Below the pieces are notes generated by a model. The model saw only the letters and a program-made list of their open reading frames with translations. It was not told the origin of the DNA and ran no database searches. DNA of 64,000 nt from Wyeomyia smithii (taxonomy: Eukaryota > Arthropoda > Insecta > Diptera > Culicidae). The DNA lies in contig NC_073696.1 in the NCBI RefSeq assembly GCF_029784165.1, forward strand, positions 111,136,665 through 111,200,664, in the 5' to 3' direction. The position numbers were made by a program, and so were the translations under genes. Below, one piece after another: positions 37,671-47,822 of the stretch (positions within the stretch are counted from its first letter, which is position 1; every line of letters begins with the position of its first letter).

Positions 37671-40600
37671 TTAAATTTTAATGTCAGTGTTTTTCAGAAA
37701 GCAGTATAGCTGTGTCATGTACTGGAGATCACCGCTTCCCAGAATGTCTCTAACGGGTACGTTCGGTTGTTTTCCTCGGGCCCGAAGGGAATCTATAAGC
37801 TCGGACCTAACACCACAGTATTCGGTACACGACCAAACAACATGCTCGATGTCATGGTAGCCATCGCCACAAACGCAGTGATTACTGTCAACAAGCCCTA
37901 TACGAAAGAGATGCGTGTTTAACGTGTAGTGATTGGACATAAGCCTGGACATCACGCGAATAAAGTCCCGACCGACATACAACCCCTTGAATCATGCTTT
38001 CGTCGATACCTTAGGAAAAATGGAATGTCCCAGTTCATTGAGTTCCATGATGATTGCCAACTGTTGAGTGTTCTCTGACGCAAAATGCTATAAAATTCAT
38101 CATAAGCAATTGGTCTTTCATAAAGATCGCCATCAATAGCACCCACCTTAGCTAAAGCGTCAGCCTTTTCATTACCCGGAATCGAGAAGGGACCCACGCT
38201 AATGTAACCCGGTAATTTTTATCTGTTAAAGCACTTAAAAACCGCCGTATTTTCCCCAGGAAATACGGGGTGTGCTTCACAGGTTTCATCGATCGCAGAG
38301 CCTCAATGGCACTGAGACTATCTGTGAAGATGAAGTAGTGGTCTATGGGTAGGGTTTCGATGATTCCAAGAGAGTACTGAATAGCAGCAAGCTCTGCGAC
38401 GTACTCGGAAGCAGGAGCATCGAGTTTGTAGGAGGCGGTAAAATTTTCGTGGAAAACACCGAAGCCAGTGGACTCATCTAGATTAGATCCGTCAGTGTAA
38501 AACATTTTATCATAACTAACATGTTTAAACTTATTGGAAAAAATCTTAGGGATCTCTTGGGGTTGCAATTGATCCGGGATACCAGAAATGTCTTGTTTCA
38601 TGGTGGTGTCGAAGAATATAGCATTACTAGAAGTATCTAAAAGTGCGACATTGGAGGAATCGTATGAAGAAGGATTAATATCTTGAGCCATATAGTCAAA
38701 ATATAAAGTCATAAATCTGGATTGAGATTGAAGGTCGACCAACCTCTCGAAATTTTCAATTACTAATGGGTTCATAACTGTGCATCGAATTAGCAACCGG
38801 TAAGAGAGATTCCAAAAACGATGTTTCAACGGAAGAATACCCGCTAGCACTTCAAGACTCATCGTATGGGTCGACTGCATGCAACCCAAGGCAATACGCA
38901 AACAACGATATTGTATTCTCTCTAATTTTATAATGTGCGTGTTCGCGGCGGAGCGAAAGCAGAAACAGCCGTACTCAAGAACTGAAAATATCGTTGTTTG
39001 GTAAAGCCTTAGAAGGTCTCCTGGGTGGGCTCCCCACCAGGTTCCGGTAATCGTACGAAGAAAATTAATCCTCTGTTGGCATTTTCGTGTCAGATACCTA
39101 TTATGACAAGCCCAGGTGCATTTAGAGTCGAACCAGACCCCGAGATATTTAGCGACTAAAACCTGAGAGATCGTTTTACCCGTTAGTAGGAGCTGCAGCT
39201 GAGCTGGGTTATGCTTCCTAGAAAAAACGACCAGCTCAGTTTTCTCCGGAGAGAATTCGATACCCAGCTTAAGAGCCCATTCAGACAAATTGTCTAAGGT
39301 ATCTTGCAATGGTCCTTGCAGATCGCTAGCCTCGCTACCAGTAATGGATACAACGCTATCGTCTGCAAGTTGCCTTAGCGTGCATGAATTTGCAAGACAT
39401 TGATCGATGTCATTGACGTAAAAATTATATAAGAGAGGACTTAAACATGAGCCCTGGGGAAGGCCCATGTAACTAATTCGGGAAGTTGTCGAATCGCCAT
39501 GTGAGAAATACATATGCTTTTCTGACAACAAATTGAGCAAAAAGTTATTCAAATTTGGTGAAAGTCCCTGCGAATGAAGTTTCGCGCTTAAAACTTCTAC
39601 AGAGACAGAGTCAAAAGCCCCCTTAATATCCAAGAACGCAGAAGCCATTTTTTCTTTTCGAGCAAATGCGAGTTGAATTTCAGTAGAAAGCAACGCAAGG
39701 CAATCGTTCGTCCCTTTGCCCCGGCGAAAGCCAAATTGAGTATCTGAAAGTAAACCGTTTGTTTCGACCCATTTGTCTAACCGTAAGAGGATCATTTTCT
39801 CCATTAATTTCCGGAGGCAAGAGAGCATCGCAATCGGCCTATATGAATTGTGATCAGAGGCAGGTTTCCCGGGTTTCCGAATAGCAATGACTTTTACCTC
39901 CCTCCAGTCATGCGGAACAATATTTAACTCAAGAAACTTGTTGAACAAATTCAACAAGCGTCTTTTTGCAGAGTCGGGTAGATTCTTCAACAGGTTGAAT
40001 TTTATTCTATCTAACCCTGGAGCCTTATTGTTGCACGACAGGAGAGCCATTGAAAATTCCAACATCGAAAATGGAGGCTCTTCCGTAGTTACTAAAAACG
40101 CGTCGCGAAAGGTTTTCTGTTCCGGTACAGAGTCCGGACAGACCTTTTTGGCAAAATCGAGTATCCAGCGATCTGAATACTCCTCACTCTCATTCGAAAC
40201 GTCACGGTTCCGCATGCGCCTGGCGGTATCCCAAAGAGTGCTCATCGCTGTTTCCCTCGACAACGCGTTTACGAACCGCCGCCAGTACCCGCGTTTTTTC
40301 GCCTTTACTAAGCTCTTCATCTGCCTGCCCAGTGCCTCGTTCTTTCGAAGTAGGTTGACAGTGCCGTACTCCCGGTAGTCCTTATACGCCGCGGACCTTC
40401 GCGCGTACAGCTCAGAGCACTCTTTGTCCCACCATTTGTTGGGAGGGTGCTGTCTAATCGTTACCCCGGGTATCGGTTTCGTCTGAGCTTGAGTCGCGGA
40501 GCCGTATATCAAGCCAGTTAAGAACGCGTATTCTTCCTCCGGAGGAAGTTCCTCGTGAGTCTCGATAGATTCCGCTATAATAGACTCATAACGCTTCCAA

Positions 40601-41337
40601 TCAATATTACGTGTAAGGTCGTAGGAAATATTGATTGGGTTCGGGGGAGTTGAACCATTAGCAATTGATATAACGATTGGAAGATGATCACTACCGTGGG
40701 GATCGTTGATTACTTTCCACTGGCAATCTAACGCTAGTGATGTCGAGCAGAGGGATAGGTCAAGCACGCTTTCACGTGCTGGAGGATTAGGTACACGTAT
40801 CGCTACCCCAGTATCCAAAAGTGTCATATTGAAGTCGTCGATTAAGTTACAAATTAAAGAAGATCGGTTGTCGTCGTACAGCGACCCCCATAGCGAACAG
40901 TGAGAGTTGAAATCTCCCAAAATCAGAAAAGGTGCGGGAAGCAATTCTGGTATATCAAGGAGTTGCTTCTGTTCAATCCGCGCGGATGGGGGAATATATA
41001 ACGAAACAAGGCAAAGGTCTTTTCCATTCATATTCGTTTGAATGGCAACAACTTCAATATTCGAGATGGAGTGGAGGTCGATTCTGAAAAAAGAATAGCA
41101 CTTTTTGATCCCTAAAAGTACCCCTCCACCGTGTGAGTCTCGATCTCGACGAATGATGTTAAAATCGTGGAAATTAAGTTGGTCATTTGAATTGAGAAAA
41201 GTTTCACAAAGCGCGAACGCATCACAATTGTATGTGTTTATCAAATGTGAAAATAAATCAAATTTGGGGATGATACTTCTGCAGTTCCACTGTAACACAG
41301 TGACAAAATTCCTAACCTTTTTCGACGTATTAGTCAT
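37671..41337 (-). pseudogene. LINE A ORF2: endonuclease, reverse transcriptase, RNase H
   Basis: Nicks target DNA and reverse-transcribes the LINE RNA. From ATG at 41337 it is open for 1061 codons. Endonuclease: LQWNCRS (15-21), E45 in LCETF, GDFNSH (141-146), SDHLP (216-220). RT: NNKAPGLDRIKFNLL (436-450), FLDIKGAFDSVS (568-579), GLPQGSCLSPLLYNF (625-639), QLADDSV (656-662). RNase H: D949 in YTDGS, E982 in AELAAI, D1006 in FTDSLSA. After VTLAWVPS a 7-bp loss (CAGTGAG on the plus strand, relative to LINE B) shifts the frame and removes the SHCSIPGNE histidine. The rest (KADALAKVGA, then a CVCGDGYHDIEHVVWSC knuckle) lies in two other frames to 37671, with a second frameshift near 37980. Confidence 0.9.
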
Positions 41338-42673
41338 CGAAAGATACGATAGCTGAAATGAGGGGCCAAGTTGCTGTGAGTTGCTTCAAAAAGGTTTTCA
41401 CTGTAGGGAGAAGGGCAAGAAGAATGTTTTGAAGGGGATCTGGTATGTTGAATGTTTTAAATATCCAGTCCACAATATCAGAGAATTTTATGAACCCTGT
41501 TTCTTTTATGTCTTCTAATCGAGAAATGGGTGCACGAGGGGTTTTGGTGCCCCAGGAAGCGGTGGGTACTCCTGGTTTGATTTGAAATTAAAACCGGGGG
41601 GTACTTGCTTCGGTTTTTCTTCACCGCTTCCTTTGTGTTGTCTTATTGGTCATTCCGCTAGGGGTTATCTTGCGACCTTTGCGAGAAAGATAAGGAGATT
41701 TGAGCATTCTCCTCTCCCTAGATCCCTCTGGCAAGGCATAGGAACACCCTTCGACGGGATCGTCAGATGTACCCTCATCAGTTGGCAAAAAGGAAAAGAT
41801 GTTTCCTGTCGAGGGTGGCTCAGCCCTCTTAAGCATTTCTGCAAAAGAGCTTAATTTTTTCTTCGCGCTGTTTGTACGCGGGACATGCCGGAAGGTCATG
41901 CCGAGTTCCCTCGCAATAAAGACACTTTTCAGTATCCCCACTGCAAGCGTTCTCAGCATGATTGCCTCCGCACTTGCTACAGCGTGCCTTGTTGCAGCAG
42001 TAGGTGGCTGTGTGACCTAATTGCTTACAGTTTTGGCAATGCATGACCCGCGGTACGAACAGGTGTACAGGTAGACGAACAGTGTCCAAGCGGACGTAGT
42101 TCGGCAGCGCGGATCCGGCGAATGTTACTCGGAAGGAATCCGAAGGGAGAAATTTCTTCTTCCTTTCTTCGATGGATACTGAATGCAATTGCTTGCAATC
42201 CAGTATCTTTACACTTTGCTTCAAGGGGTTTTTAAAACAGCCAACTCCATGACGCAAAATGTCATCGACAGTGAGATTCCCCTCGGTAACCACACCGTCG
42301 GTTTCTACATCCTTGGCAGGGATGTACACGCGATACTCTCTCGTAAAGAGCTCGTAGCCAGCAATTTCGTTTGCTTGCTTCAAGCTACTCACGACAACTC
42401 GCAGTTTGTTCGGCATCACCTTCGTAATCTCGGTTACGGCCGAAAAATGTTTCGCCAGGTCTTTGCCAATTTAAATAATATTCAATGGCTTCTTTATGGG
42501 CCGGAAAAAAACAACGTAGGGACCGCCAGCGGCATCTGGGTAAGTTTTTACCCGTACTTCCGGTACTCCGGAGAGGGCACAGGGGAAGGTAGGGGTGAGC
42601 TGATGGGAGAAATTACAATTTCTTCTCCGTTTGTTTCCACATCCAGGAAAAGTTGCACCTGCATGTCGTCCAT
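41330..42673 (-). pseudogene. LINE A ORF1, gag-like with three zinc knuckles, broken
   Basis: RNA-binding structural protein. ATG at 42673 opens MDDMQVQLFLDVE; a stop follows after EYRKYG (about 42545), then the correct phase (YVVFFRPIKKPLNI) hits TAA near 42470. The middle is open (42419-41829): KLRVVVSSLK, CQNCKQLGHTATYC, CSKCGGNHAENAC and CLYCEGTRHDLPAC. A frameshift near 41830 leads to a decayed C-terminal region, with the last stretch (TFLKQLTATWPLISAIVSFD) ending at TAA 41332-41330. ORF2's ATG overlaps this stop as ATGACTAA. Confidence 0.8.
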
Positions 42674-42789
42674 TTTGCGGGAGCGTTACGCTCTACCGTA
42701 CACAAACGATAAATACTCGAACATGGGGGGGGGGGGTTTCAAGTAGTTGATATTGAATTTTAAAAACAATTTTTCAATCTACAATGGAT

Positions 42790-42844
42790 CAAATAAAAAA
42801 AGACAGTAATACTAATACTAATAACAATAGTAATAATAATAATC

Positions 42845-42888
<44 letters not shown>

Positions 42889-42960
42889 TATAGTAATAAT
42901 AATAATAATAACAATAATAATAATATCAATAATAATATTATAACATAGTAATAATGTTGA
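42790..42960. repeat. AAT/ATA-rich microsatellite in the LINE A 5'UTR
   Basis: AATAATAAT-type trinucleotide tract with interruptions (TAGTAATAAT, AACAATAAT, ATCAATAAT). LINE B has no counterpart in its 5'UTR. A run of 13 G at about 42724-42736 lies just downstream of it in plus orientation. Confidence 0.9.
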
Positions 42961-44380
42961 TAATAATAGTAAAAATTCTAAAGGTAATACTTCACCGAAC
43001 GTCTAAGTCACGACCTCACGACTGATAGTAGGATTAATCGAGCGTCTCCGCAGAACAAACAATGACGATCCAGCTTCGTGTTGTGACACAGTGGCCGTGT
43101 CCTACACGCGACCTTGTAGATGCCACTTGTAGTTGACTTCCACTCGCTCGATCGTATGGTGGTCCGTGCTGCTAGCGGGGTAACAGCGGTGCGGGAGAAT
43201 TATTCTTGCTAATATATCAGCTGCGTATCGAATCACTGGCGGGGTAGCCTGCCCCTACCAGTGTGTAGATGTTTCTGCCGATGTACAACAGGCTATTGTT
43301 ATCGCGCAGCACAAGAACTAATCGACAAAAAAACACCCGTACGATAATTCGTGTATTGTTATTTTGCGAACTTAAACGGAGATAAACAATTTGCGTCTAA
43401 TCGAGACGAAAGCAAAACAACGAATGACATCACTCTACTTCTTGCTTAAAAAATGGAGGATCGCTACGCTGGATATCTCCGGTGAAGGCGTTGAAGATAT
43501 AATAGAACAAGGAACCGAACAACAAACCTCTAAATTACACACAAAATGTTGTAAATGTATAACATGTACTTTTAAAATTACACGATTGATTATGCCAGAA
43601 GTGTCCAGCTAATAGCGCTGAGAAACAAACTTATCAATGCTGAATGGATTAATAATCCAACAACAAGTTTACAAATTTTTAAACAAAATTATTTTTGGCA
43701 ATATTTTTTTCACTTTTCGGACCCCTGAAATGCATTTGAATGACGTTGAATTTTGACATTAGAATGCTTTTTAGTTGGATGACAGCCCAACTAGCGAACA
43801 CCCAACTAACGAACCCCCAACTAACGAACACCCAACGAGCGAATCATCACTGTACTATAATTGGTATATGATTCGAATATGCTCTCGAAATTTAGCAGAG
43901 AATCTAGAGTGGATTCTACCAGATGATCAAAACAGCTTTCCAAGTTGACATCACGTACTTCACCGACAAACTCCTACAAGTAGATATGTATGAAATAATA
44001 ATCAAAGTATCTATAAAATTATAAGTAGGTACCTTGAATTTTTTTTCTGTTGCATCTATGATGCTTTTAACGGAAGCCATCCTGTCTTCTACGACTAGTT
44101 TTACGCATTATGGTTTCAATTTTTCAACTTTAGTCTCAAAATTTTGATTTCTCAGAAGAGTAAATCTATGTTTCACACTTCCTTCATTTCACACCACCGA
44201 GTGTTGATGCTTGCGAGTTTTATCTGCTCCCGAAATCATGGACACACACTCCTGTTTACGGTCTCATTCGCGTGCACTCCCCTTCTCGCGAGAACGACCA
44301 GCCAAAAGTAATTGTTTCAAGACGCATCGGAATAGCGTGGCGTGATGCAGCGGAGTGGCAAAAAACATATTTCGACAAGA

Positions 44381-44579
44381 GGTTTCGAGGTACGATGCTG
44401 GCCTAACAAGCCAGTCGTCGTATGTTCGAATCCCGGTTCAAGAGAGACTGTTGGTGACAGTAGCATCGTAGCGTTAGCCCCACAATTGTCCTGCACACTA
44501 ACAGTTGGCTGCAAATTCTGTGTCGAATGAACAGAAGTTCGAGTTGCGATACGGAATGTAGCACCAAGGCTTTGCTTTG
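44381..44579 (+). mobile_element. tRNA-Val-type SINE, 5'-shortened
   Basis: Begins TTTCGAGGTACGATGCTGGCC, has CTAACAA anticodon loop, a B-box-like GTTCGAATCCC and ends CACCAAGGCTTTGCTTTG. More diverged than the other four copies (TGACAGTAGCATCG, CGATACGGAATG). No clear TSD. Confidence 0.75.
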
Positions 44580-44641
44580 CTATTTTGGTAGTCCGATACC
44601 TTACACGTTGCAGTATACGGTACTATAAAAAAGTTTCATCC

Positions 44642-44809
44642 CACACATTTAAAATTTTTTGCCGGGTCTCGGTAATTTATTGCCCACTGAGTTTGGTGAA
44701 CCGAGATTTGCGAAAAAATGTGACAGCTGTCATTTTTTTTTAACCGAGCACTCAGTGGTGCCATTCTCAGCAATAAATTACCGAGACCCGGCAAAAAATT
44801 TTCAGTGTG
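44642..44809. mobile_element. MITE, 168 bp, long inverted repeats
   Basis: The inverted repeat core AATTTTTTGCCGGGTCTCGG then TAATTTATTG on the left pairs with its complement at 44771-44803. Outer ends are CACACATTTAAA and CACACTGAAAA (complement). A second inner inverted pair, CACTGAGT / ACTCAGTG, flanks GACAGCTGTC. No coding frame. Confidence 0.75.
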
Positions 44810-45350
44810 CAACCTCGGCTGTTGGAGCACGAATCAAATCTGCTTGGCAGCATTATGGTAATTGACAAATCGCATGCGTGAATCGGTAAAGGAAGCATTT
44901 TCGGTCACATTTTTTCAACTCCTACTAGTCAAGTACTTTTATTCGAGTACTCCTACTCGCATGTCTCTACTCGCGTACGCGTCGTGAGTAGAAAGACAAA
45001 AGAGAATTTGCGAGCGGTTTCATGTTGGTTACTGCTCTGGTGAATGCGTTAATAACGAAGCGTTTCTCGAAAGTGTGTGTGCAAACGATTGGAGAAGTCA
45101 GAACAGAACAATGTCGTAGACAGTAATTTTGACCTTCCAAAAAATACTCCGTAGGACAAAATATTTTTTAAAGTACAAACCAAAAAAATATAATTATAAA
45201 ATATACATTAAAAAAACACTTTTCAATAATTTGATTGTTTTCTTCGAAAACTACACGCAATGTGCAAATTTCTTTATAAAGACAGTTGCACAAATAAGAA
45301 TGAAAAAATGTCGAAAAATCAATTTCTTTAAATTTGTTTTTAGTGTAAAT

Positions 45351-45455
45351 TTCTTCGTAAGGACAAAATTATTATCTACAACTTTGCCGAAATTGTCACA
45401 CCGATCAAATCTACCACTCTGGCTCTAAAAATATTTGTAATTAACAATACCATTT
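45351..45455. repeat. AT-rich dispersed motif family, member 1
   Basis: Core GACAAAATTATTATCTACAA then CTTTGCC, CACACCGATCAAA, CTCTGGC, ATTTGTAATTAACAATACC. The same order recurs at 59340-59460 and, more diverged, at 58938-59020, and inverted at about 50355-50480; LINE B inserted into another member (51700-51725 / 57602-57660). No termini could be set. Confidence 0.5.
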
Positions 45456-45828
45456 TTACCTAAACCGTTATCACAAATTAGTCGTGATTCAAGAAATAAT
45501 AACTAATAGCACTAACAACATCTTTAATTAATTATAGGAACACCTGTGCAAAGTTTCAAGCAAATCAAAACTGGTCAATAAAAATGGTTGCCTTTTTGTG
45601 CACCATACCGATAATTCTGGTTTTTTTGTTGTTTCATGTTTAGACAAAATAACCATCTGCTGCTTCACCTAAGGTATCATGTGAGTCAAACAAACCGTTC
45701 TGGCTCTAACAATATTTCATGAGATTTTTTTTCACTTCTGAAATTATTGGTTTCACAAAGACATGAGTGACATGAGTGGTTTCAAAAAGTTTTTTTTTTT
45801 TTCAATGAAGAAACAATTTCAAATGTTA

Positions 45829-46290
45829 TAGATCGATTATAGCTAGGTAAACTGTGTAAATGTAGTAAAAGCCGCTCCTATCTGATGCTTAAATATAAAG
45901 TTGTCATCAAAATGTCGCCTCAGATCCTCTAAGAAAGCAATATGTTGAACATCATGGACATCCTTCATCTAAATCATGAACTGGACATCCTGAATAGTAG
46001 AACTAATGTTTGACGTTGATGGTTGCTCTAAACTGGGCTCCTTCGCATTATTGTGGAAAACATCAACAGGGTCTACTTATAATGAAGTTGGTCACTCAGT
46101 TATTTGTTCCTTGTTGCATATTGAAATTTCGAGCTCGTGCTGAGACATGGAGGTGAAATCGAATTTACAATCGTCTATGTCAAGGCGCACCAACATTTTG
46201 AATAAGATGTAATGAATGAACAAGGAAATTTTAACTCTTAATTGAGTATTCATCCTAAAAGGACAATTTGTGTGTTGCAAAATTTTTCAC
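45829..46290 (-). pseudogene. Decayed gene segment of CACGGGTA copy 2
   Basis: Minus-strand phase KMLVRLDIDDCKFDFTSMSQ, then KEQITE, TGA, a TAA six codons later, then VDPVDVFHNNAKEPSLEQPS and TSNISSTIQDVQ, a TAG, and later LEDLRRHFDDN, FKHQIGAAFTTFTQFT. Copy 1 (15355-15735) shows the same residues and the same first two stops, but lacks an in-frame 27-bp partial duplication present here (two GGACATCCT segments at about 45956 and 45983). Preserved phase with conservative changes suggests an ancestral coding segment between the zinc-finger-like block and the 3' exon. Product unknown. Confidence 0.5.
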
Positions 46291-46620
46291 TGGAGGAATT
46301 GCCGCTACCGCACAAAAGCAGCGTTTTTTACCAGAAGATGTAATACCGCTACACTTACCGCTGACGCTACTACTACTAAAATTGTCTGCATTTGAGCTGA
46401 TGCATGGATAATTTTCAATTGATTGCTAAAAAAACAACGGAAGTGAGTTGGAAACTAAACGGCTTATAAGCATAAAAAACACAAGTTTTGTCCCCTTTTC
46501 CAGTTTTACATTTTCATTTTCACCTCAATGTAGCTGATCTTCCATAAAAACGTAGTTCTACGTAAAAAAACAAGTCTTTGTTATTATCAACTTCAGTGAT
46601 GTTCCAGTTCCAAATTTCCG

Positions 46621-47405
46621 CTAGCGAAATTCGTAAGAAAACCCGGTTGGAGAACACACAGGCATTTCACTAATCTGCAGTTTACAGTTCTTGCGAAGCG
46701 AATACAACCACCACCTAAAAAGGTAAGCGGAGGTGATAGATGCAACCGAAAGATCACTTATATCGATCGAGTTAGTGCCGCGGCTAGCAGAATCACGTAC
46801 CACATCACCATTACCAACAGTACCTCACAGGCACAGCTGTTTAAATTGAACAGATTTTGTTGGCACAGCCGGCACATTATTTAGTTTTTCGGCCAAATAG
46901 GCACGAATTTTTCTATCGCCTAATTTATCTTTACAGGCGGGGCAAATAAACATTGCCTTCCCTAGGACGAACAAATCCTTGTGGGCACGACCGTTATTTC
47001 CACAATATTGCTAGCCGATGTGACGAAAGGCATTGCAGAAACCGCGGGGCACTGGTTTCAAATCATTAATAGGCAAATGACACTTGCCACACAGCTTCTT
47101 ATCCATCATTTCTAGCAGCAATAACAACAACGAGTTTACATTTCTAGCGATGGGACTCTAAACTGGGCTTGATGGAAAATACAAACTTTACGGCTAGCTA
47201 TTTTTATACGAGCACTACGTAAATAACCATATTATATTATAGACCTGGTGTCAGAAGTTGTTTACTTTTTTGTATCCTTTTCGATCTCCAATCCGATTTT
47301 TTCCGATCGTATGTTCTCTGCCACAGTTGTTTTAACCGCACTTGATATTACTGTGTTAAGTTAATTTACGCAACCGGACACCCGTCATATGTTTTATAAA
47401 TACTT
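46621..47405 (-). pseudogene. Zinc-finger-like gene remnant in CACGGGTA copy 2
   Basis: Same domain as at 18516-19081: KKLCGKCHLPIND, GFCNAF then R where copy 1 has the second Cys, HIG, the shared TAG, then MFICPACKDKLGD and YLAEKLNNVPAVP. Here the phase continues through one TGA (after KQLCL) into DSASRGTNSIDISDLSVASI and WWLYSLRKNCKLQ, showing that the last block belongs to the same frame. About 190 bp inserted at 47121-47307 cuts the N-terminal part, upstream of which the frame is decayed. Confidence 0.55.
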
Positions 47406-47822
47406 TCACTCGCGAAAACCTTGTTTTGCACATGAAATACGCTAGTCCACCTACGATAATCATCACGGTTTCTAAACTTGCAATCACTGAATCTACCAGC
47501 GCGCAGTTTGACAGATATGTGTTACGTTTATAGCAGTCATGAGTCGTATTTATAAAAACGCTCTGAGTAGCTCATGATATTCAGAGTCCAACTTATGGTA
47601 TCATGAGTCATAACTCATGATTCTATGAGTCCATGCGACAGCGATGTGTTACGCTTTTAATAGCCACGAGTCACATTCATGAAAACGCTCTTCATAGCTC
47701 ATGAAATTTGGAGTTGAGATCATGATGTCATGAGTCATAGGTCATGATTTTGTCGGAGAACGTCATTCATGATTTCATGACCTAAAAAGTCATGAAAACG
47801 GGAAAAGATTTTTACCCGTGTA

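Larger units (their letters stand above)
37330..43426 (-). mobile_element. LINE A: full-length I-type non-LTR retrotransposon, 6097 bp
   Basis: A 14-bp exact TSD ACATCACTCTACTT lies at 37316-37329 and 43427-43440. Minus-strand order: 5'UTR (43426-42674, with an AAT-rich microsatellite), ORF1 (gag-like), ORF2 (EN-RT-RNase H), 3'UTR of about 340 nt. The 5' terminus reads CATTCGTTG; the 3' tail carries GTGCCGTGTCAAATAAA, with AATAAA about 20 nt from the end. LINE B has the same 3' motif at the same distance. The RNase H domain and three CCHC knuckles support the I group of LINEs. Confidence 0.9.
37030..43852. mobile_element. pogo/Tigger-like MITE, 0.7 kb, split by LINE A
   Basis: Left end CAGGTACAGCCGAAATTCG and complement of the right end CAGTGATGATTCGCTCG, both leading into GTTGG-rich DNA, are flanked by TA (37028-37029, 43853-43854). 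Right subterminal DNA has four CCAACTAACGAAC-type units at 43788-43845; the left has CCCAACTAGCGAATCG and CGTTAGTTGG. TA target and CAG ends fit the pogo/Tigger branch of Tc1/mariner. Without LINE A (37330-43426) and its second TSD it is about 712 bp and non-coding. Confidence 0.65.
36885..44109 (-). pseudogene. Two-exon reading frame split by a 6.8-kb transposon
   Basis: On the minus strand an open phase from about 44101 reads KLVVEDRMASVKSIIDATEK, then KFK, to a GTACCT donor at 44032. A 59-nt intron ends TACTTGTAG at 43974. Exon 2 continues EFVGEVRDVNLESCFDHLVE, then STLDSLLNFES, to the TA target of the pogo-like element (43853). Skipping that element and one TA, the same phase resumes at 37029 and runs TALIKKIIVSYLNICFKFYA, then RQTLTKLILFPGN and TAA at 36885. 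A 59-nt intron is typical for dipterans. The first ATG could be 44080, or this could be a 3' exon of the zinc-finger-like gene upstream. I do not recognise the protein; the insertion abolishes it. Confidence 0.5.
44355..45829. other. 1.5-kb composite insertion in CACGGGTA copy 2
   Basis: Copy 1 passes directly from GGCGTGATGCAGCGGA to TCGATTATAG at 15354-15356. Copy 2 has 1.47 kb here, containing a truncated SINE, a MITE and an AT-rich repeat (45129-45720). No overall terminal repeats or TSD were found, so it may be several successive insertions. Confidence 0.6.
35557..47820. mobile_element. CACGGGTA element, copy 2 (12.3 kb with nested insertions)
   Basis: Starts CACGGGTAGAAATAAAATC and ends TTTTTACCCGTG, flanked by TA (35555-35556, 47821-47822), matching the 2-bp TSD length of copy 1. 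ATGA-rich subterminal DNA lies at 35580-36040 and 47520-47800. The interior shared with copy 1 is 44171-44354, 45829-46560 and 46560-47820. Insertions are a pogo-like element with LINE A (37030-43852), a SINE/MITE block (44355-45829) and about 190 bp at 47121-47307. Without these the element is about 3.9 kb. The left interior (36045-37027 and 43855-44170) is not in copy 1. Confidence 0.8.

Noticed and set aside
39887..40378. 163-codon plus-strand frame and others opposite LINE ORF2
   Set aside because: Antisense shadows of the LINE A and LINE B coding strands.
42724..42736. Poly-G run as a regulatory G-quadruplex
   Set aside because: A single homopolymer within a decayed LINE 5'UTR; likely slippage or an assembly artefact.
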